From NCBI GenBank assembly GCA_008636105.1, contig VSDH01000023.1, forward strand, positions 1-46,969: DNA of 46,969 nt, written 5' to 3'. This stretch comes from Candidatus Scalindua sediminis. Lineage in GTDB: Bacteria > Planctomycetota > Brocadiia > Brocadiales > Scalinduaceae. Below, one piece after another: positions 31,901 through 39,938 of this stretch. Numbering within the stretch: the first letter of the stretch is position 1; each line of letters begins with the position of its first letter. Under the pieces are notes generated by a model that worked only from the letters and a program-made list of their open reading frames with translations, was not told the origin of the DNA and did not search any database. The translations under genes were made by a program, and so were the position numbers.

Positions 31901-34699
31901 ATTTATTTTGGAGGTGGTGTTTTTGCAAGAGATTTTATTATTGATTCTATGCGGTTTATTCAGAGTCAAAAATCTTATATTACACCGGCATCAGTGGCAG
32001 AAACGGATTATGCTACAACTGAGCTTTTAAATGCTTGGGATTATTCAGAGGGTGCAGATGGTTGGGACAGTGCCTCTTGTTCTGGATGTTCTTTAGAGTG
32101 GAATGATGCTGGTTATCTAAACATAAGTGTTACTTGGACATCTGGATCTTACATAGCAGTTACTCTTAGTGGTTTAAGTATAGATGCTAATTATTATAAT
32201 ACCTTCGCTTTACGTGTTAAATCTAATGATGCTAATTGGTTTGTTATTTATGATTCAAGTGCTACACAAGTAGTTTCAGAAGTTCTGATTTTTTCTACTG
32301 ATTGGAGTATGGGTGAATTACAAGCTGATTCTGATTGGGCTGGTATTGAAACTTCTTTAAGATTAAATTTTCATGAAAAAATAGGAGAAGGCAATTTTGA
32401 TGCAGATGAATGGTTTTTTGTGGATTTCGTAAAGGTTACTCACAAAGATTCTTCTTTAAACAAGGGTTATGCGTGGGAATTTGAAGAAGATCAAGTTGGT
32501 ATTCCAAGATTTACTGAAAGTATGAATGATGTGAATGGCTGGTATTTTGATGATGATGATGCTCCAGATGTTGATGGTTTTATTGCTAATGGTATATTTA
32601 CGATAACAGCCGATCAATATAGAGGTATCGGATATACTATATTCTCAGATGATTTTAATAATTTCGATTATTTGATATTTGAAGCGAAAGCTGATATTTC
32701 GATGGCAATTTGGCTTTATGAAGCTGGAGTTGGTTTAATAGATTCAGCAGTTACTTTAACAACTGATTGGGAAATATACACTATTGATTTATCTGGTGCA
32801 ACATTACTTGCTGGAGATCTATTAAATTTAGAAAAGCAAAGTGTTGGTGGGGATGAAACTTTTTTTCTGAAATATATTCGTCTGTTTCAAGATTCATCAT
32901 CTAATTTGATTGAATCATCTTCTGCTATTATTCTTAATAATGAGCAAGAATTACAATATAATATTTGGGTTGATAATCAATTTTTAGGAGTAACAAATAG
33001 TTTTCAGAATATTCCTAAGAATTTAACAACAGGATCTCATACTATTAATTATCAAGCCTTTCAGAATCCGAATACCGCGGGAATTTATCTTCCATCGGCT
33101 GTTTATTCGTTTTCTTATACTATTTATGAAACTTATACGCCGAATGTAAATACTTTTATTTTATCATCCGATTTTGTGAGTATTTATTTTACAGCTAACA
33201 AAGCCACCAGTTATACGGTCTATGAAAATGATTCCAGTATCACTTCTGGTTCTTCCGATGGTTCCGGCTTGACGGTTGACTGGAGTCGCAATGTCGATGC
33301 CAACCTGGTCATGGTGGGGGTGAAAATGGAAGTCACCACGAATGCGAGTGAATTTCGTTGGTTCAATACCTCCTATGGCAATGCCTTGATTATTACCATT
33401 ACGCAATTTTTGACTTATACTAACTCTAGCCATGTTTTATTTGAATATACCAGTTTACAAACCGGGCTTACGGTCAATGCCACGGAAGACGGGCAAGCCA
33501 AAGGCACGTTTGCGACTACCAGCTTTGCCTATACGAAGAATAGTAATGTGGGAGAGCATTTGGTGGCCGTCCAATTTACCAAGACCAACTATCAAGGGGT
33601 GAGTTTTTTGTTTAGTTATACCGTGGCGCAATTTTCGGTGGCTAATTCGGTTTTTTATACCAATAGCTCCCATGTCATCTTTTCTTTTGAAACCTCTGTG
33701 ACGGGGGTGACGGCTTATCTATCCGAAGGGAATACCTTGAAGATTTCCGGCGGGGTTAGCACCGAATTAGCCTTTACCATGAATGTGGCAGTGGGCACGT
33801 ATTTTGTCAGTGCGGTCTTTGTCTTAACTGGCCATAATAATGTGAGCAGTCATTTTTCCTATCTGGTGGAACAATTTGCGATTAATAATCGCTTATTTTA
33901 TCCGAATACGACCCATTATTTGATTTCGTTTGAGACAGCGGCATCGGATGTCCGCTTAGAGGTCTATGAGGACGGCACGTTACAAAGCAATTCTACGACT
34001 ACAAGTGCGGTGATAGCGAAAGCCGATAGTCAAGGGGATCATTTTGTGCAATTGCAATGGAAAAAAACGGGTCATGCCGATATAGCAGGCTTAGAAACCT
34101 ATCAGGTGGATGGCATTGAACTGACGGATTTTAATTATGTCATTAATTCAACAACCATTCAATTATTGTTTAATACGTCCTTGAATGTGACCTTGAATGT
34201 CTATCATGATTTTTCCCTTGAGAATACCTTCAATTATACCGTGGGGGAGACGGTCTATTTAGATAAAATTGCAGTAGAGGGTGATCATGCCATAATCTTG
34301 TGGTTTAATCGCACCGGCTATGATCCCGTCATTCGCACGGTGCAGTATTTTTTGGATACCGCCGATGTGCTGAATTTGGCCAGTATTAATTCTCAGAATG
34401 TCATCGTAACGCAACAAACCGTGAGTATCAATACCCAAGAAATTATAGCATCGCAAGCCGTGAATGATTTGGGCATTATCGGGGTGTTATTGATCGTAGT
34501 GATTGGGGTGGCGGTGGTCGGGGCGTTAGCCTTGAATCGCTATAAAGAGGAAATTATTCTGGCGATTCAATCGGTGAAAGAAATCACGGTGGTAGCGGCC
34601 ACGTCGTCTCAAGGTTCAGCCGAACAGAAACGGCGACCAAAATCAAAAACGATTAAACGGGTAGGGGCATTTAACAACAAAAGAAATAGAAAGCAATAG
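28982..34699 (+). CDS. giant anchored spike/adhesin with NHL propeller and Ig-like repeats
   Basis: A 1905-residue protein. Signal peptide (ALIIIIVLGISIISNLSL), nine Asp-Gln repeats, then about five NHL blades (residues ~100-370; for example GLFVDRSDYVYVAEVAN, VVVDSSGNIFIAEDG). A long region of carbohydrate-binding-like jelly-roll domains follows (~600-1350, recurrent D-x-FFVDFVKV/FIDNYKI ends). Four ~73-residue Ig-like repeats come next (YTNSSHVIFSFETSVTG type, ~1370-1790). It ends in a helix (IIGVLLIVVIGVAVVGALAL) and a basic tail. It is the natural candidate for receptor binding. Codon use changes near 33.07 kb: the 5' four kilobases avoid CG and are more AT-rich than the 3' part, so the gene is mosaic. 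Confidence 0.7.
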   Translation: MRKIALIIIIVLGISIISNLSLDQDQDQDQDQDQDQDQDQDENIKTDHSEVIEPDEFVPEPEVIQSVVEPKAVSSFWESRENVRVDYASQNKTTKQLDIVESDLAYQSVFDATSDGADDIYGIYVDKGRNIWLADTYSGNGWIMQYDSSGTFIQKWGVGNTQPVGLFVDRSDYVYVAEVANDSVAKYSYAGVLQLSIVGLADPFDVVVDSSGNIFIAEDGVGHKHIHKYDSTGTLVTTFGGGSYNRALCFDRDEIIYAIDAGGSWEIEMWTTAGASAGTLASFSDSGEYNLGQFPSSCAVDAKGNVYIGSYSAATGIQVVDKDGNWVTRIDDYLNATGHPINFGDALTVGASADGKIIIANVYSEELAIFETIPIHSNYAGELPLIDDGEDVVFTIDTGIEIPVISREYKFTMFDTPDPASGGIKFSWYGAGSGLYDQIIDSTLELTSIPANYGGSELILTLTLRATRAGLVSELKLFDTLNNVYLTDTDTSAIAWNAAYSFYFVFVDFVWVESTEYTSQIKSEQRYKDFGIFEHKIEFFVPDYRTEVTIYAPLSWNYTSIEPSATVALTSNNYVVTNTLPVIYTVRFASGVGFGRDYTRQKQILAIDDKSEDYLSNIGFETGWQEDWGVVNHDYWSKSLNSSIVHSGINSLRLESASSLPGGEADLDNSPNSLPNGEYYVSFDFYRETSGWISFYNWNGAWSNDPLDTTIGRWIHYSAFIEIDGTSAGQNVIILTTATDQVIFIDNYKIFKANPEIKTTSSSESTITAQFNYWTSYGLFPANNENATLQIRDRTANTLVDSYSVDTDVNGEITWIWKGVLQEKEYELRATAWDSYWNSISQSSEVFDELSEFSCGGSCAAYAEAIETSNVKTGDDAVHVYDWTEDVRYININPAEIGDFDLTKADYFYFDLYSPEDTGYITQFLFRDGGGDYFAWQPDTSYEIGWNTITLSTDTSLVWIEVGTAVGETNNFYIYFGGGVFARDFIIDSMRFIQSQKSYITPASVAETDYATTELLNAWDYSEGADGWDSASCSGCSLEWNDAGYLNISVTWTSGSYIAVTLSGLSIDANYYNTFALRVKSNDANWFVIYDSSATQVVSEVLIFSTDWSMGELQADSDWAGIETSLRLNFHEKIGEGNFDADEWFFVDFVKVTHKDSSLNKGYAWEFEEDQVGIPRFTESMNDVNGWYFDDDDAPDVDGFIANGIFTITADQYRGIGYTIFSDDFNNFDYLIFEAKADISMAIWLYEAGVGLIDSAVTLTTDWEIYTIDLSGATLLAGDLLNLEKQSVGGDETFFLKYIRLFQDSSSNLIESSSAIILNNEQELQYNIWVDNQFLGVTNSFQNIPKNLTTGSHTINYQAFQNPNTAGIYLPSAVYSFSYTIYETYTPNVNTFILSSDFVSIYFTANKATSYTVYENDSSITSGSSDGSGLTVDWSRNVDANLVMVGVKMEVTTNASEFRWFNTSYGNALIITITQFLTYTNSSHVLFEYTSLQTGLTVNATEDGQAKGTFATTSFAYTKNSNVGEHLVAVQFTKTNYQGVSFLFSYTVAQFSVANSVFYTNSSHVIFSFETSVTGVTAYLSEGNTLKISGGVSTELAFTMNVAVGTYFVSAVFVLTGHNNVSSHFSYLVEQFAINNRLFYPNTTHYLISFETAASDVRLEVYEDGTLQSNSTTTSAVIAKADSQGDHFVQLQWKKTGHADIAGLETYQVDGIELTDFNYVINSTTIQLLFNTSLNVTLNVYHDFSLENTFNYTVGETVYLDKIAVEGDHAIILWFNRTGYDPVIRTVQYFLDTADVLNLASINSQNVIVTQQTVSINTQEIIASQAVNDLGIIGVLLIVVIGVAVVGALALNRYKEEIILAIQSVKEITVVAATSSQGSAEQKRRPKSKTIKRVGAFNNKRNRKQ
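29048..29101 (+). repeat. hexanucleotide repeat, 9 x GATCAA
   Basis: Nine exact GATCAA units encode (Asp-Gln)9 just after the signal peptide of the spike gene. Slippage here would change length in frame by two residues per unit. Confidence 0.85.
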
Positions 34700-34710
34700 G
34701 TGACTAGAAG

Positions 34711-34947
34711 ATGGCAAACAAGAATAAAACAAAAAGCAAGAACAAGAAAACAGTAGCGTTTAAAACGAAGAAAGGGCAAAAAGTGAATTTTAAAGCGAAA
34801 ACGAAACAACCCAAGCATCAATTCCCGAAAGAACCGAAAAAGGGTCAGAAAAAAGTCGTTAAAACCAAGCATGGGAAAACGACCTTTGAGGCAACGGGCA
34901 AAAAAGGCTTTGGGCAATGGAAAATCGTTGGGAATAAGAAAAAATAA
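34711..34947 (+). CDS. very basic small protein, probable DNA-condensing protein
   Basis: A 78-residue protein with roughly 40% Lys and almost no acidic residues (KNKTKSKNKKTVAFKTKKG). Histone-tail-like composition and its position right after the spike suggest a genome-condensing virion protein (inference). No family recognised. Confidence 0.55.
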   Translation: MANKNKTKSKNKKTVAFKTKKGQKVNFKAKTKQPKHQFPKEPKKGQKKVVKTKHGKTTFEATGKKGFGQWKIVGNKKK

Positions 34948-34966
34948 GTGTCAGGTGTCATAAGGT

Positions 34967-36163
34967 TTGGGTCGAAAAGTAGGCGGTAAAAAACGGGTTG
35001 GTGGGCGGAAATCTGCACAACGTCCATTAAAAAAAGGGCGAGTACGCGTGAAGTATCAAAATAAAACAACAGGTGAGATTATTGAAACAACGGTGCGCCA
35101 GAAGAAACAAACAGCCAGAGGGAAAAAGCAAGATTTGCACCGGACAAGTCAACGAATTCGACTCACCGACTTACCGGGAATCCAGCATGCCAGGGATAGT
35201 CGCCAAGAAATTCAAATGGCTCAAGCCTTTAAGAAATTACCAAAAACAAGGCAACAAGAGGGCTTTTTAGAAACAAAATTTGTCTCACCCGGTAAACCCG
35301 GTAAAGTGAAGGCCCAAGTAAAAACCGTGAAATTATCGGTGGAAGAAAAAGCTGTTAGACACAAAAAGGAAGAGCAAAAAGAACAGCGCAAAGAAAAACA
35401 AGAACGTGTTGACCTCATCTTTCTTCGAGCGGGCATTACCGAAAAACAAATTAACGCCAGTCAAATGGATCGAGCCCAAATCAAGCGCTTACTTAAACGA
35501 GCCACAGACAATGGTGCTGAGGCCGGCGATGTCACGGATTTAATCGATTTTGAATCGCCTTTCGAAGACAATGTGCGAGCGAACCCGCTCTTTGTCAAAA
35601 ATCTCGAAGAGAAATCGGCACAGAAACAAGGCTTAAGTGACGGAGATCGCCAGTGGGCCGAGAATCATTTTATTCAAAAAGCCAATGATTCCAATCAGCC
35701 TGAGAAATATCAGCTAGACGCTCAGACAGAAACAGAACCTGTGCGTGATCAAATCACGACAGCATGGGTAAAGAATCCGACTTCAAAGAAAGGTGGAGAT
35801 GTGGACGGGGTGGATGATGGGAATCGGAAGCTGAATTTGAAGAAGTTTACCGAAGCCTTTAATCGAGAAGACAAAGATATTTTACAAGTCTTTAAAGAAA
35901 CTAATCGGGAAGAATCCTTTCAACAAACCCAACAACGAGTGCATTCGGATATAGCAAATATTCCTTATCCCCAAGAGCGCAAACAAAAAGCGCAGGAATT
36001 TGATCGCTTTTTAAAACAATTAGACAAAAAAGATCCCGGTAAAGCGCAACGCCAACAGGATGAAGAACGAGCTATCCAACGGGTGAAGGATGTCACCCGG
36101 CGACAGGCGGAACGGAAACGTAAACGGGAACAACGAAAACGACTGAAGAATAAAAAAACATGA
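34967..36163 (+). CDS. basic protein with GRKVGGKK N-terminal tail (398 aa)
   Basis: A 398-residue, charged, mostly helical protein. Residues 2-15 are GRKVGGKKRVGGRK, the motif shared with the genes at 36176 and 37505. The C-terminal 40 residues are Arg/Lys-rich (RRQAERKRKREQRKRLK). The TTG start is supported because 16 bases beginning at the TTG are identical to those at the TTG start of the next gene. Probably a nucleoprotein or scaffold of the virion; function unknown. Confidence 0.6.
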   Translation: MGRKVGGKKRVGGRKSAQRPLKKGRVRVKYQNKTTGEIIETTVRQKKQTARGKKQDLHRTSQRIRLTDLPGIQHARDSRQEIQMAQAFKKLPKTRQQEGFLETKFVSPGKPGKVKAQVKTVKLSVEEKAVRHKKEEQKEQRKEKQERVDLIFLRAGITEKQINASQMDRAQIKRLLKRATDNGAEAGDVTDLIDFESPFEDNVRANPLFVKNLEEKSAQKQGLSDGDRQWAENHFIQKANDSNQPEKYQLDAQTETEPVRDQITTAWVKNPTSKKGGDVDGVDDGNRKLNLKKFTEAFNREDKDILQVFKETNREESFQQTQQRVHSDIANIPYPQERKQKAQEFDRFLKQLDKKDPGKAQRQQDEERAIQRVKDVTRRQAERKRKREQRKRLKNKKT

Positions 36164-36175
36164 GTGTGGTAGAAA

Positions 36176-36781
36176 TTGGGTCGAAAAGTAGCGAAAAAAA
36201 AGACGGTTGGCGGAAAAAAACAACCCCGCTCAAAGAAAGCCTTTAAACGGGTGGATCGGTTTGAGCGGAAGATTATGGGAGCCAGTGATCTCGAACATGG
36301 CTATGTCGGGGCTTCATTGTTAACACAAGACGAAGGCCAGAAATTTCAGCATAATGTGTTAGTGATCGAGGATAAGGACAATGACTTGCTTTTGACGATT
36401 CAGGATCGGCAGCGCACCGGGAAGTATAACCCGAACGCTAAATTTATTGTCATGGATGATTACGAAGGACAAACCCGTGTGCGGGAGTATGATCGGAATA
36501 AACAGTTGTTAGCGGAGTTATTGGTTCAGGTCAATCAAACCGGGGCGATAAATACCGGAAAAAAAGATTTTGTGGTCCTATCCCCCCAGGGTTTTGAATT
36601 GTTAGAGCGCTTTGATCAGGTGCAAACGCAATCGGCCAGCATTATTAAGAAACAATTTTCTCTGTCTGAACTCCGGGTGCTGGGAGAGGCTTTTGATCTT
36701 AAATCCAGTCGCAAGAAGGATGAAAAATTGGATTTGATCAGGCAAATTCGGAAAAAACGGCGGAAACTCCATGAATCTTAG
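36176..36781 (+). CDS. SAP-domain protein with GRKV..VGGKK tail (201 aa)
   Basis: A 201-residue protein. N-terminal basic motif GRKVAKKKTVGGKK (2-15), a folded middle, and a C-terminal SAP-like helix-extended-helix (FSLSELRVLGEAFDLKSSRK, then KLDLIRQIRKKRRKL). SAP domains bind AT-rich DNA. TTG start with the same 16 bases as the preceding gene. A virion DNA-binding protein is the best guess. Confidence 0.6.
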   Translation: MGRKVAKKKTVGGKKQPRSKKAFKRVDRFERKIMGASDLEHGYVGASLLTQDEGQKFQHNVLVIEDKDNDLLLTIQDRQRTGKYNPNAKFIVMDDYEGQTRVREYDRNKQLLAELLVQVNQTGAINTGKKDFVVLSPQGFELLERFDQVQTQSASIIKKQFSLSELRVLGEAFDLKSSRKKDEKLDLIRQIRKKRRKLHES

Positions 36782-36908
36782 TCTTAGTCCAAAAGTGGTA
36801 ATCAAGTCGCTATCATTATTTTTAGATCAAAAATATGTCAAAAGTGAGTTAGATGAGGAAGTCATCGATGTGTTAGAAGTGTTAGAGGAATTAGAGGAGG
36901 GAAAGTAA
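36771..36908 (+). CDS. small acidic protein (45 aa)
   Basis: A 45-residue protein starting MNLSLSPKVVIKSLSLFL and ending in an acidic helix (LEVLEELEEGK). Overlaps the end of the SAP-protein gene and is followed two bases later by the next ATG. Function unknown. Confidence 0.45.
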   Translation: MNLSLSPKVVIKSLSLFLDQKYVKSELDEEVIDVLEVLEELEEGK

Positions 36909-36910
36909 TA

Positions 36911-37132
36911 ATGAAATTAACAAACGGCTCTGAGATACGAAATACCGATGATTTAAATCGGTTAAAAAAACGGTTAGAGGCCCATTATAACCATTTCCTT
37001 GAAATCTTTAACGATGCATCCAGAGATGTAACCAATGAGGAGATTCAAAGCTATTATGTTGCAATTAATTATACTATCACGTTATGTTACGATAACGGAG
37101 AGGAAGAGGAAGATGAAAAGGAATTAGACTAA
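36911..37132 (+). CDS. small acidic helical protein (73 aa)
   Basis: A 73-residue helical protein with an acidic C-terminus (EEEEDEKELD). GAGGAGGGAAAG is a strong ribosome binding site. It ends over the next ATG (TAATG). Not recognised. Confidence 0.5.
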   Translation: MKLTNGSEIRNTDDLNRLKKRLEAHYNHFLEIFNDASRDVTNEEIQSYYVAINYTITLCYDNGEEEEDEKELD

Positions 37133-37503
37133 TGACAAACGATAATTTGAGCAAGAGTAAGCATAACAGCATGTTAAGTAAGGAGCAAATTCAAGCGGAA
37201 ACACCGTTAGAATTAATTGAGTGTGTCGATCATTTCACCCGTGAAATACATTTTGATTGGCAGGTGAAGGTTGAACCTGTAACAATTACGAGTATCGGTT
37301 ATATTATTGCGGAATATGAGTGTTTAGGCATTCCAATGCTGGTCATGTTAACCGAAATTACAGGAGCCCCATGGGAACAAGTCTATGAAGGACGGGTGAT
37401 TTATATTATCAAGCAGGCGATTATTCGGCGGGAGATCTTAGAGGTTAAAACGAATGTTGTGGTTGCACCAGTGACAATAGTGGAACAAGACAAAGGTGAG
37501 TAA
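37132..37503 (+). CDS. hypothetical protein (123 aa)
   Basis: A 123-residue protein with a likely alpha/beta fold (VTITSIGYIIAEYECLGIPM, GRVIYIIKQAIIRREI). Not recognised. Its last codons contain the ribosome binding site of the topoisomerase-like gene. Confidence 0.5.
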   Translation: MTNDNLSKSKHNSMLSKEQIQAETPLELIECVDHFTREIHFDWQVKVEPVTITSIGYIIAEYECLGIPMLVMLTEITGAPWEQVYEGRVIYIIKQAIIRREILEVKTNVVVAPVTIVEQDKGE

Positions 37504-37504
37504 G

Positions 37505-39484
37505 ATGGGACGAACAGTCGGTGGTAAAAAGAAGGTCGGGGGTAAAAAAGGTCTGAAAGGTAAAACCATTCGGTCACGCGGCAACGTGTCAACTCGTCCC
37601 GGAGTGGGTGAAGGTGGTCCCGAAGGTCAGGATCAAGGTGTGGATGTATCTCATGCCCCGATGACCTTGACACAAATCGCCAAATCCAACTTTGAATTAC
37701 CCAAAAAAAGGCGAAAAACCAAGTTTGGCGTGAGCTATGGCCGGGAATATACGGTAGCGGTTGATCAAACCCAAATACCCATTCTGTCGCAGGCCCAGAT
37801 TAATTATTCCAAATCGCTGGTGAAACTTGCGAAACAATGGGAAGACAACACCAACGGCCAGCAATTATTTCACCGATTAGGCGAAAAGGAATTTCATCGC
37901 CGGGCGAATCAGTCGAAAGTCGAGCGCCTGCAATTAGCCAAAACCGAGCGGGTAGCGAAATATTGGGTTACTACGAAAGACAGTTATGATCGGCTAGAAG
38001 AACAGGAACGGTTACGAGAAATTTACCAGCAAAAACACTTAATTCCGATGTATGAACCCATCAAAGCGCCGGCAGGGGTGAGAGCGAGTAGTAATTTGAT
38101 TGATCCGGCATTATTTCAACCTCAAAATTTAGAAAAATTTGACATTGTGGTGGAAAAGCCCTCCGAAATACCGAAAGACAAGAAAAAGAATTTAAAGGTC
38201 TTATCCTTAGGCGGGCAAAATCTCCAGGCCAGCATTGATGATAATCTCCGTTTTAAAGGCTTTTATTTTCAGGATGGAAGTCAAACCGATCCTCTCCCGC
38301 ATTTTGGGGATTATGACACTATTCAGTTGCAAAACGATTCAGATCCAGCTGGTCATTACAGCAGTTATATCCTCAATTATTACGTAAAGGGCGACCCCAA
38401 ACTCAAAAATGTCGATTTCGGGCGGGGGAAATTAGAAATGGCCAATGAGTTTAAAGCTATGAGATTTTTAGCCCAGCAAATTGTGACTTCTTCAGCATTT
38501 CGCAGAAATAAAGCTATTGACGATGTGATTGTTTTTAACATGGATTCGTCATTAAAATATCGCAATTCCTCAGGGCAGGACGTAAATCTGGCTGTGACAG
38601 ATGAAAAATTGGCCATTACGAACTATTTATTTGAAGATGAAACAAAATTACATGTTAAGACCCCGGATCAAACGTTAATATTCGATTTCAAAGCTAAGGA
38701 TCTACCGGAAAACGTGAAACCCCGTTTAGAATTTGAGTGGAACAACAAAAGCTTTCAACCACTAGATTCCGATACATTATTGCAAACACTAGTAGATCGA
38801 GAAGGTATGGAGCCGGGATCAGTTCAGGCCATTTTAGAATCGCTTCACGCATCGGGATGGATTAATTATCCCCGAGCGGATGTTGAAAAGGCTTTAGATG
38901 ATCCAATTTTTGTTACAAAACCTTTTGAAATGTTTAAAGGAACCAAACAAGAAAAAGATATTTTAATGTTGATTTTAAACGCCGAAGGGGAAAATTACAT
39001 AAAAGATGGCTTTTGGAGGCTTTATTATGGGAATGATGTTATTGCTAAGGTGGAAGGGCGTGTATTTGGAAAGAATTCGTTTATCTATTCGGATGATCAA
39101 TTAGATATCGATGTAAAAAAGCAGGGTAAAACACCTCAAGAACTAACTGAATTTGTCATTAAGAATAATATTAATACACCGGCAACTAGAACTCTTCAGT
39201 TGGCAGAGTTAAAACAGAGTGGGGTGGTTTCTTTAGTTAACGGTGTTTATCAGTTAGATAAACGTGGGATAACAATGAAAGCGGCCCATACTTGGAATGG
39301 AAAAAATTCGTTTGATGGAATTAAATTGAAACAAAAAATACGAAAGGCAAAATCTGTTGATGAATTAACAAAAATTATAAGCGGCATTCAACCTATTGAT
39401 CGAGGCATTGCTATAGATGAAATTTCGATAATTGCACAAGATTTAATAGAGGCCCAAGATGATTTATCAGACTTAGAGGCTTAA
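37505..39484 (+). CDS. divergent type IA topoisomerase-like protein with basic N-terminal tail
   Basis: A 659-residue protein. Residues 2-15 are GRTVGGKKKVGGKK, shared with the two basic proteins upstream. From ~225 the order of type IA topoisomerases appears: a first Toprim strand (LKVLSLGG, where the usual catalytic Glu is not seen), the acidic Toprim motif NDSDPAG (D278, D280), the segment FQPLDSDTLLQTL leading to the active-site region INYPRAD (candidate Tyr455, Arg457), and NTPATRTLQLAELKQSG (559-562), matching the family's GTPATR. C-terminal zinc fingers are absent. Members relax DNA through a Tyr link. Here it may be active or only structural. ATG 37505 has AGGTGAG upstream. Confidence 0.6.
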   Translation: MGRTVGGKKKVGGKKGLKGKTIRSRGNVSTRPGVGEGGPEGQDQGVDVSHAPMTLTQIAKSNFELPKKRRKTKFGVSYGREYTVAVDQTQIPILSQAQINYSKSLVKLAKQWEDNTNGQQLFHRLGEKEFHRRANQSKVERLQLAKTERVAKYWVTTKDSYDRLEEQERLREIYQQKHLIPMYEPIKAPAGVRASSNLIDPALFQPQNLEKFDIVVEKPSEIPKDKKKNLKVLSLGGQNLQASIDDNLRFKGFYFQDGSQTDPLPHFGDYDTIQLQNDSDPAGHYSSYILNYYVKGDPKLKNVDFGRGKLEMANEFKAMRFLAQQIVTSSAFRRNKAIDDVIVFNMDSSLKYRNSSGQDVNLAVTDEKLAITNYLFEDETKLHVKTPDQTLIFDFKAKDLPENVKPRLEFEWNNKSFQPLDSDTLLQTLVDREGMEPGSVQAILESLHASGWINYPRADVEKALDDPIFVTKPFEMFKGTKQEKDILMLILNAEGENYIKDGFWRLYYGNDVIAKVEGRVFGKNSFIYSDDQLDIDVKKQGKTPQELTEFVIKNNINTPATRTLQLAELKQSGVVSLVNGVYQLDKRGITMKAAHTWNGKNSFDGIKLKQKIRKAKSVDELTKIISGIQPIDRGIAIDEISIIAQDLIEAQDDLSDLEA

Positions 39485-39487
39485 ATT

Positions 39488-39676
39488 TTGGTAAGTAGTT
39501 TATCGTTAAAAGATCATAATGATTTAGTACAACAGGGTTATCAACAAATTAAAATTGTTAAATGTTCACATTGCGGGATTTGGTTTGATCGCTGGGGTCG
39601 GGATTGTCCGAATTGCTTGGTAAACTCAAAAGAAGAGGAGGGGTTTGAGCAGGCGGAGTTTTGGCAACGAAAATGA
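39488..39676 (+). CDS. zinc-ribbon protein (62 aa)
   Basis: CSHCGIWFDRWGRDCPNC is a compact zinc ribbon in a 62-residue protein. It follows the topoisomerase-like gene by 3 bases and could supply its missing zinc domain in trans (speculative). TTG start. Confidence 0.55.
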   Translation: MVSSLSLKDHNDLVQQGYQQIKIVKCSHCGIWFDRWGRDCPNCLVNSKEEEGFEQAEFWQRK

Positions 39677-39933
39677 TTGAGGTTCATAACGCCACTAGCT
39701 GCTGTGTCTATTGTAAGCGGATCTTTTTTGAGCTTGATTTGATCGATCAAACCTGTGGGGAATGTCAAGAAGCCATTGACCTAGGGTTATTTGCTAGGTC
39801 CTCTATTGATGGTTGGTCGTTTCAACTTCCTGCTGATTTTGATTTATCGAAATTAGACTTTTCTAGTGAATTAGATTGGGATGATTCGGATATTTACTCG
39901 AATTTTATAGATATTGCTAGATTGTTTGAATGA
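39673..39933 (+). CDS. zinc-finger protein with acidic tail (86 aa)
   Basis: ATGA overlap with the preceding zinc-ribbon gene. CVYCKRIFFELDLIDQTCGEC gives two CxxC-type pairs. The last 40 residues are acidic and aromatic (DFDLSKLDFSSELDWDDSD). Last gene of the structural operon. Confidence 0.55.
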   Translation: MIEVHNATSCCVYCKRIFFELDLIDQTCGECQEAIDLGLFARSSIDGWSFQLPADFDLSKLDFSSELDWDDSDIYSNFIDIARLFE

Positions 39934-39938
39934 AATAG

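Noticed and set aside
33164..33673. Minus-strand open frames antisense to the spike gene
   Set aside because: They have no ribosome binding site, no domain, and codon-shadow composition opposite a clear coding repeat region.
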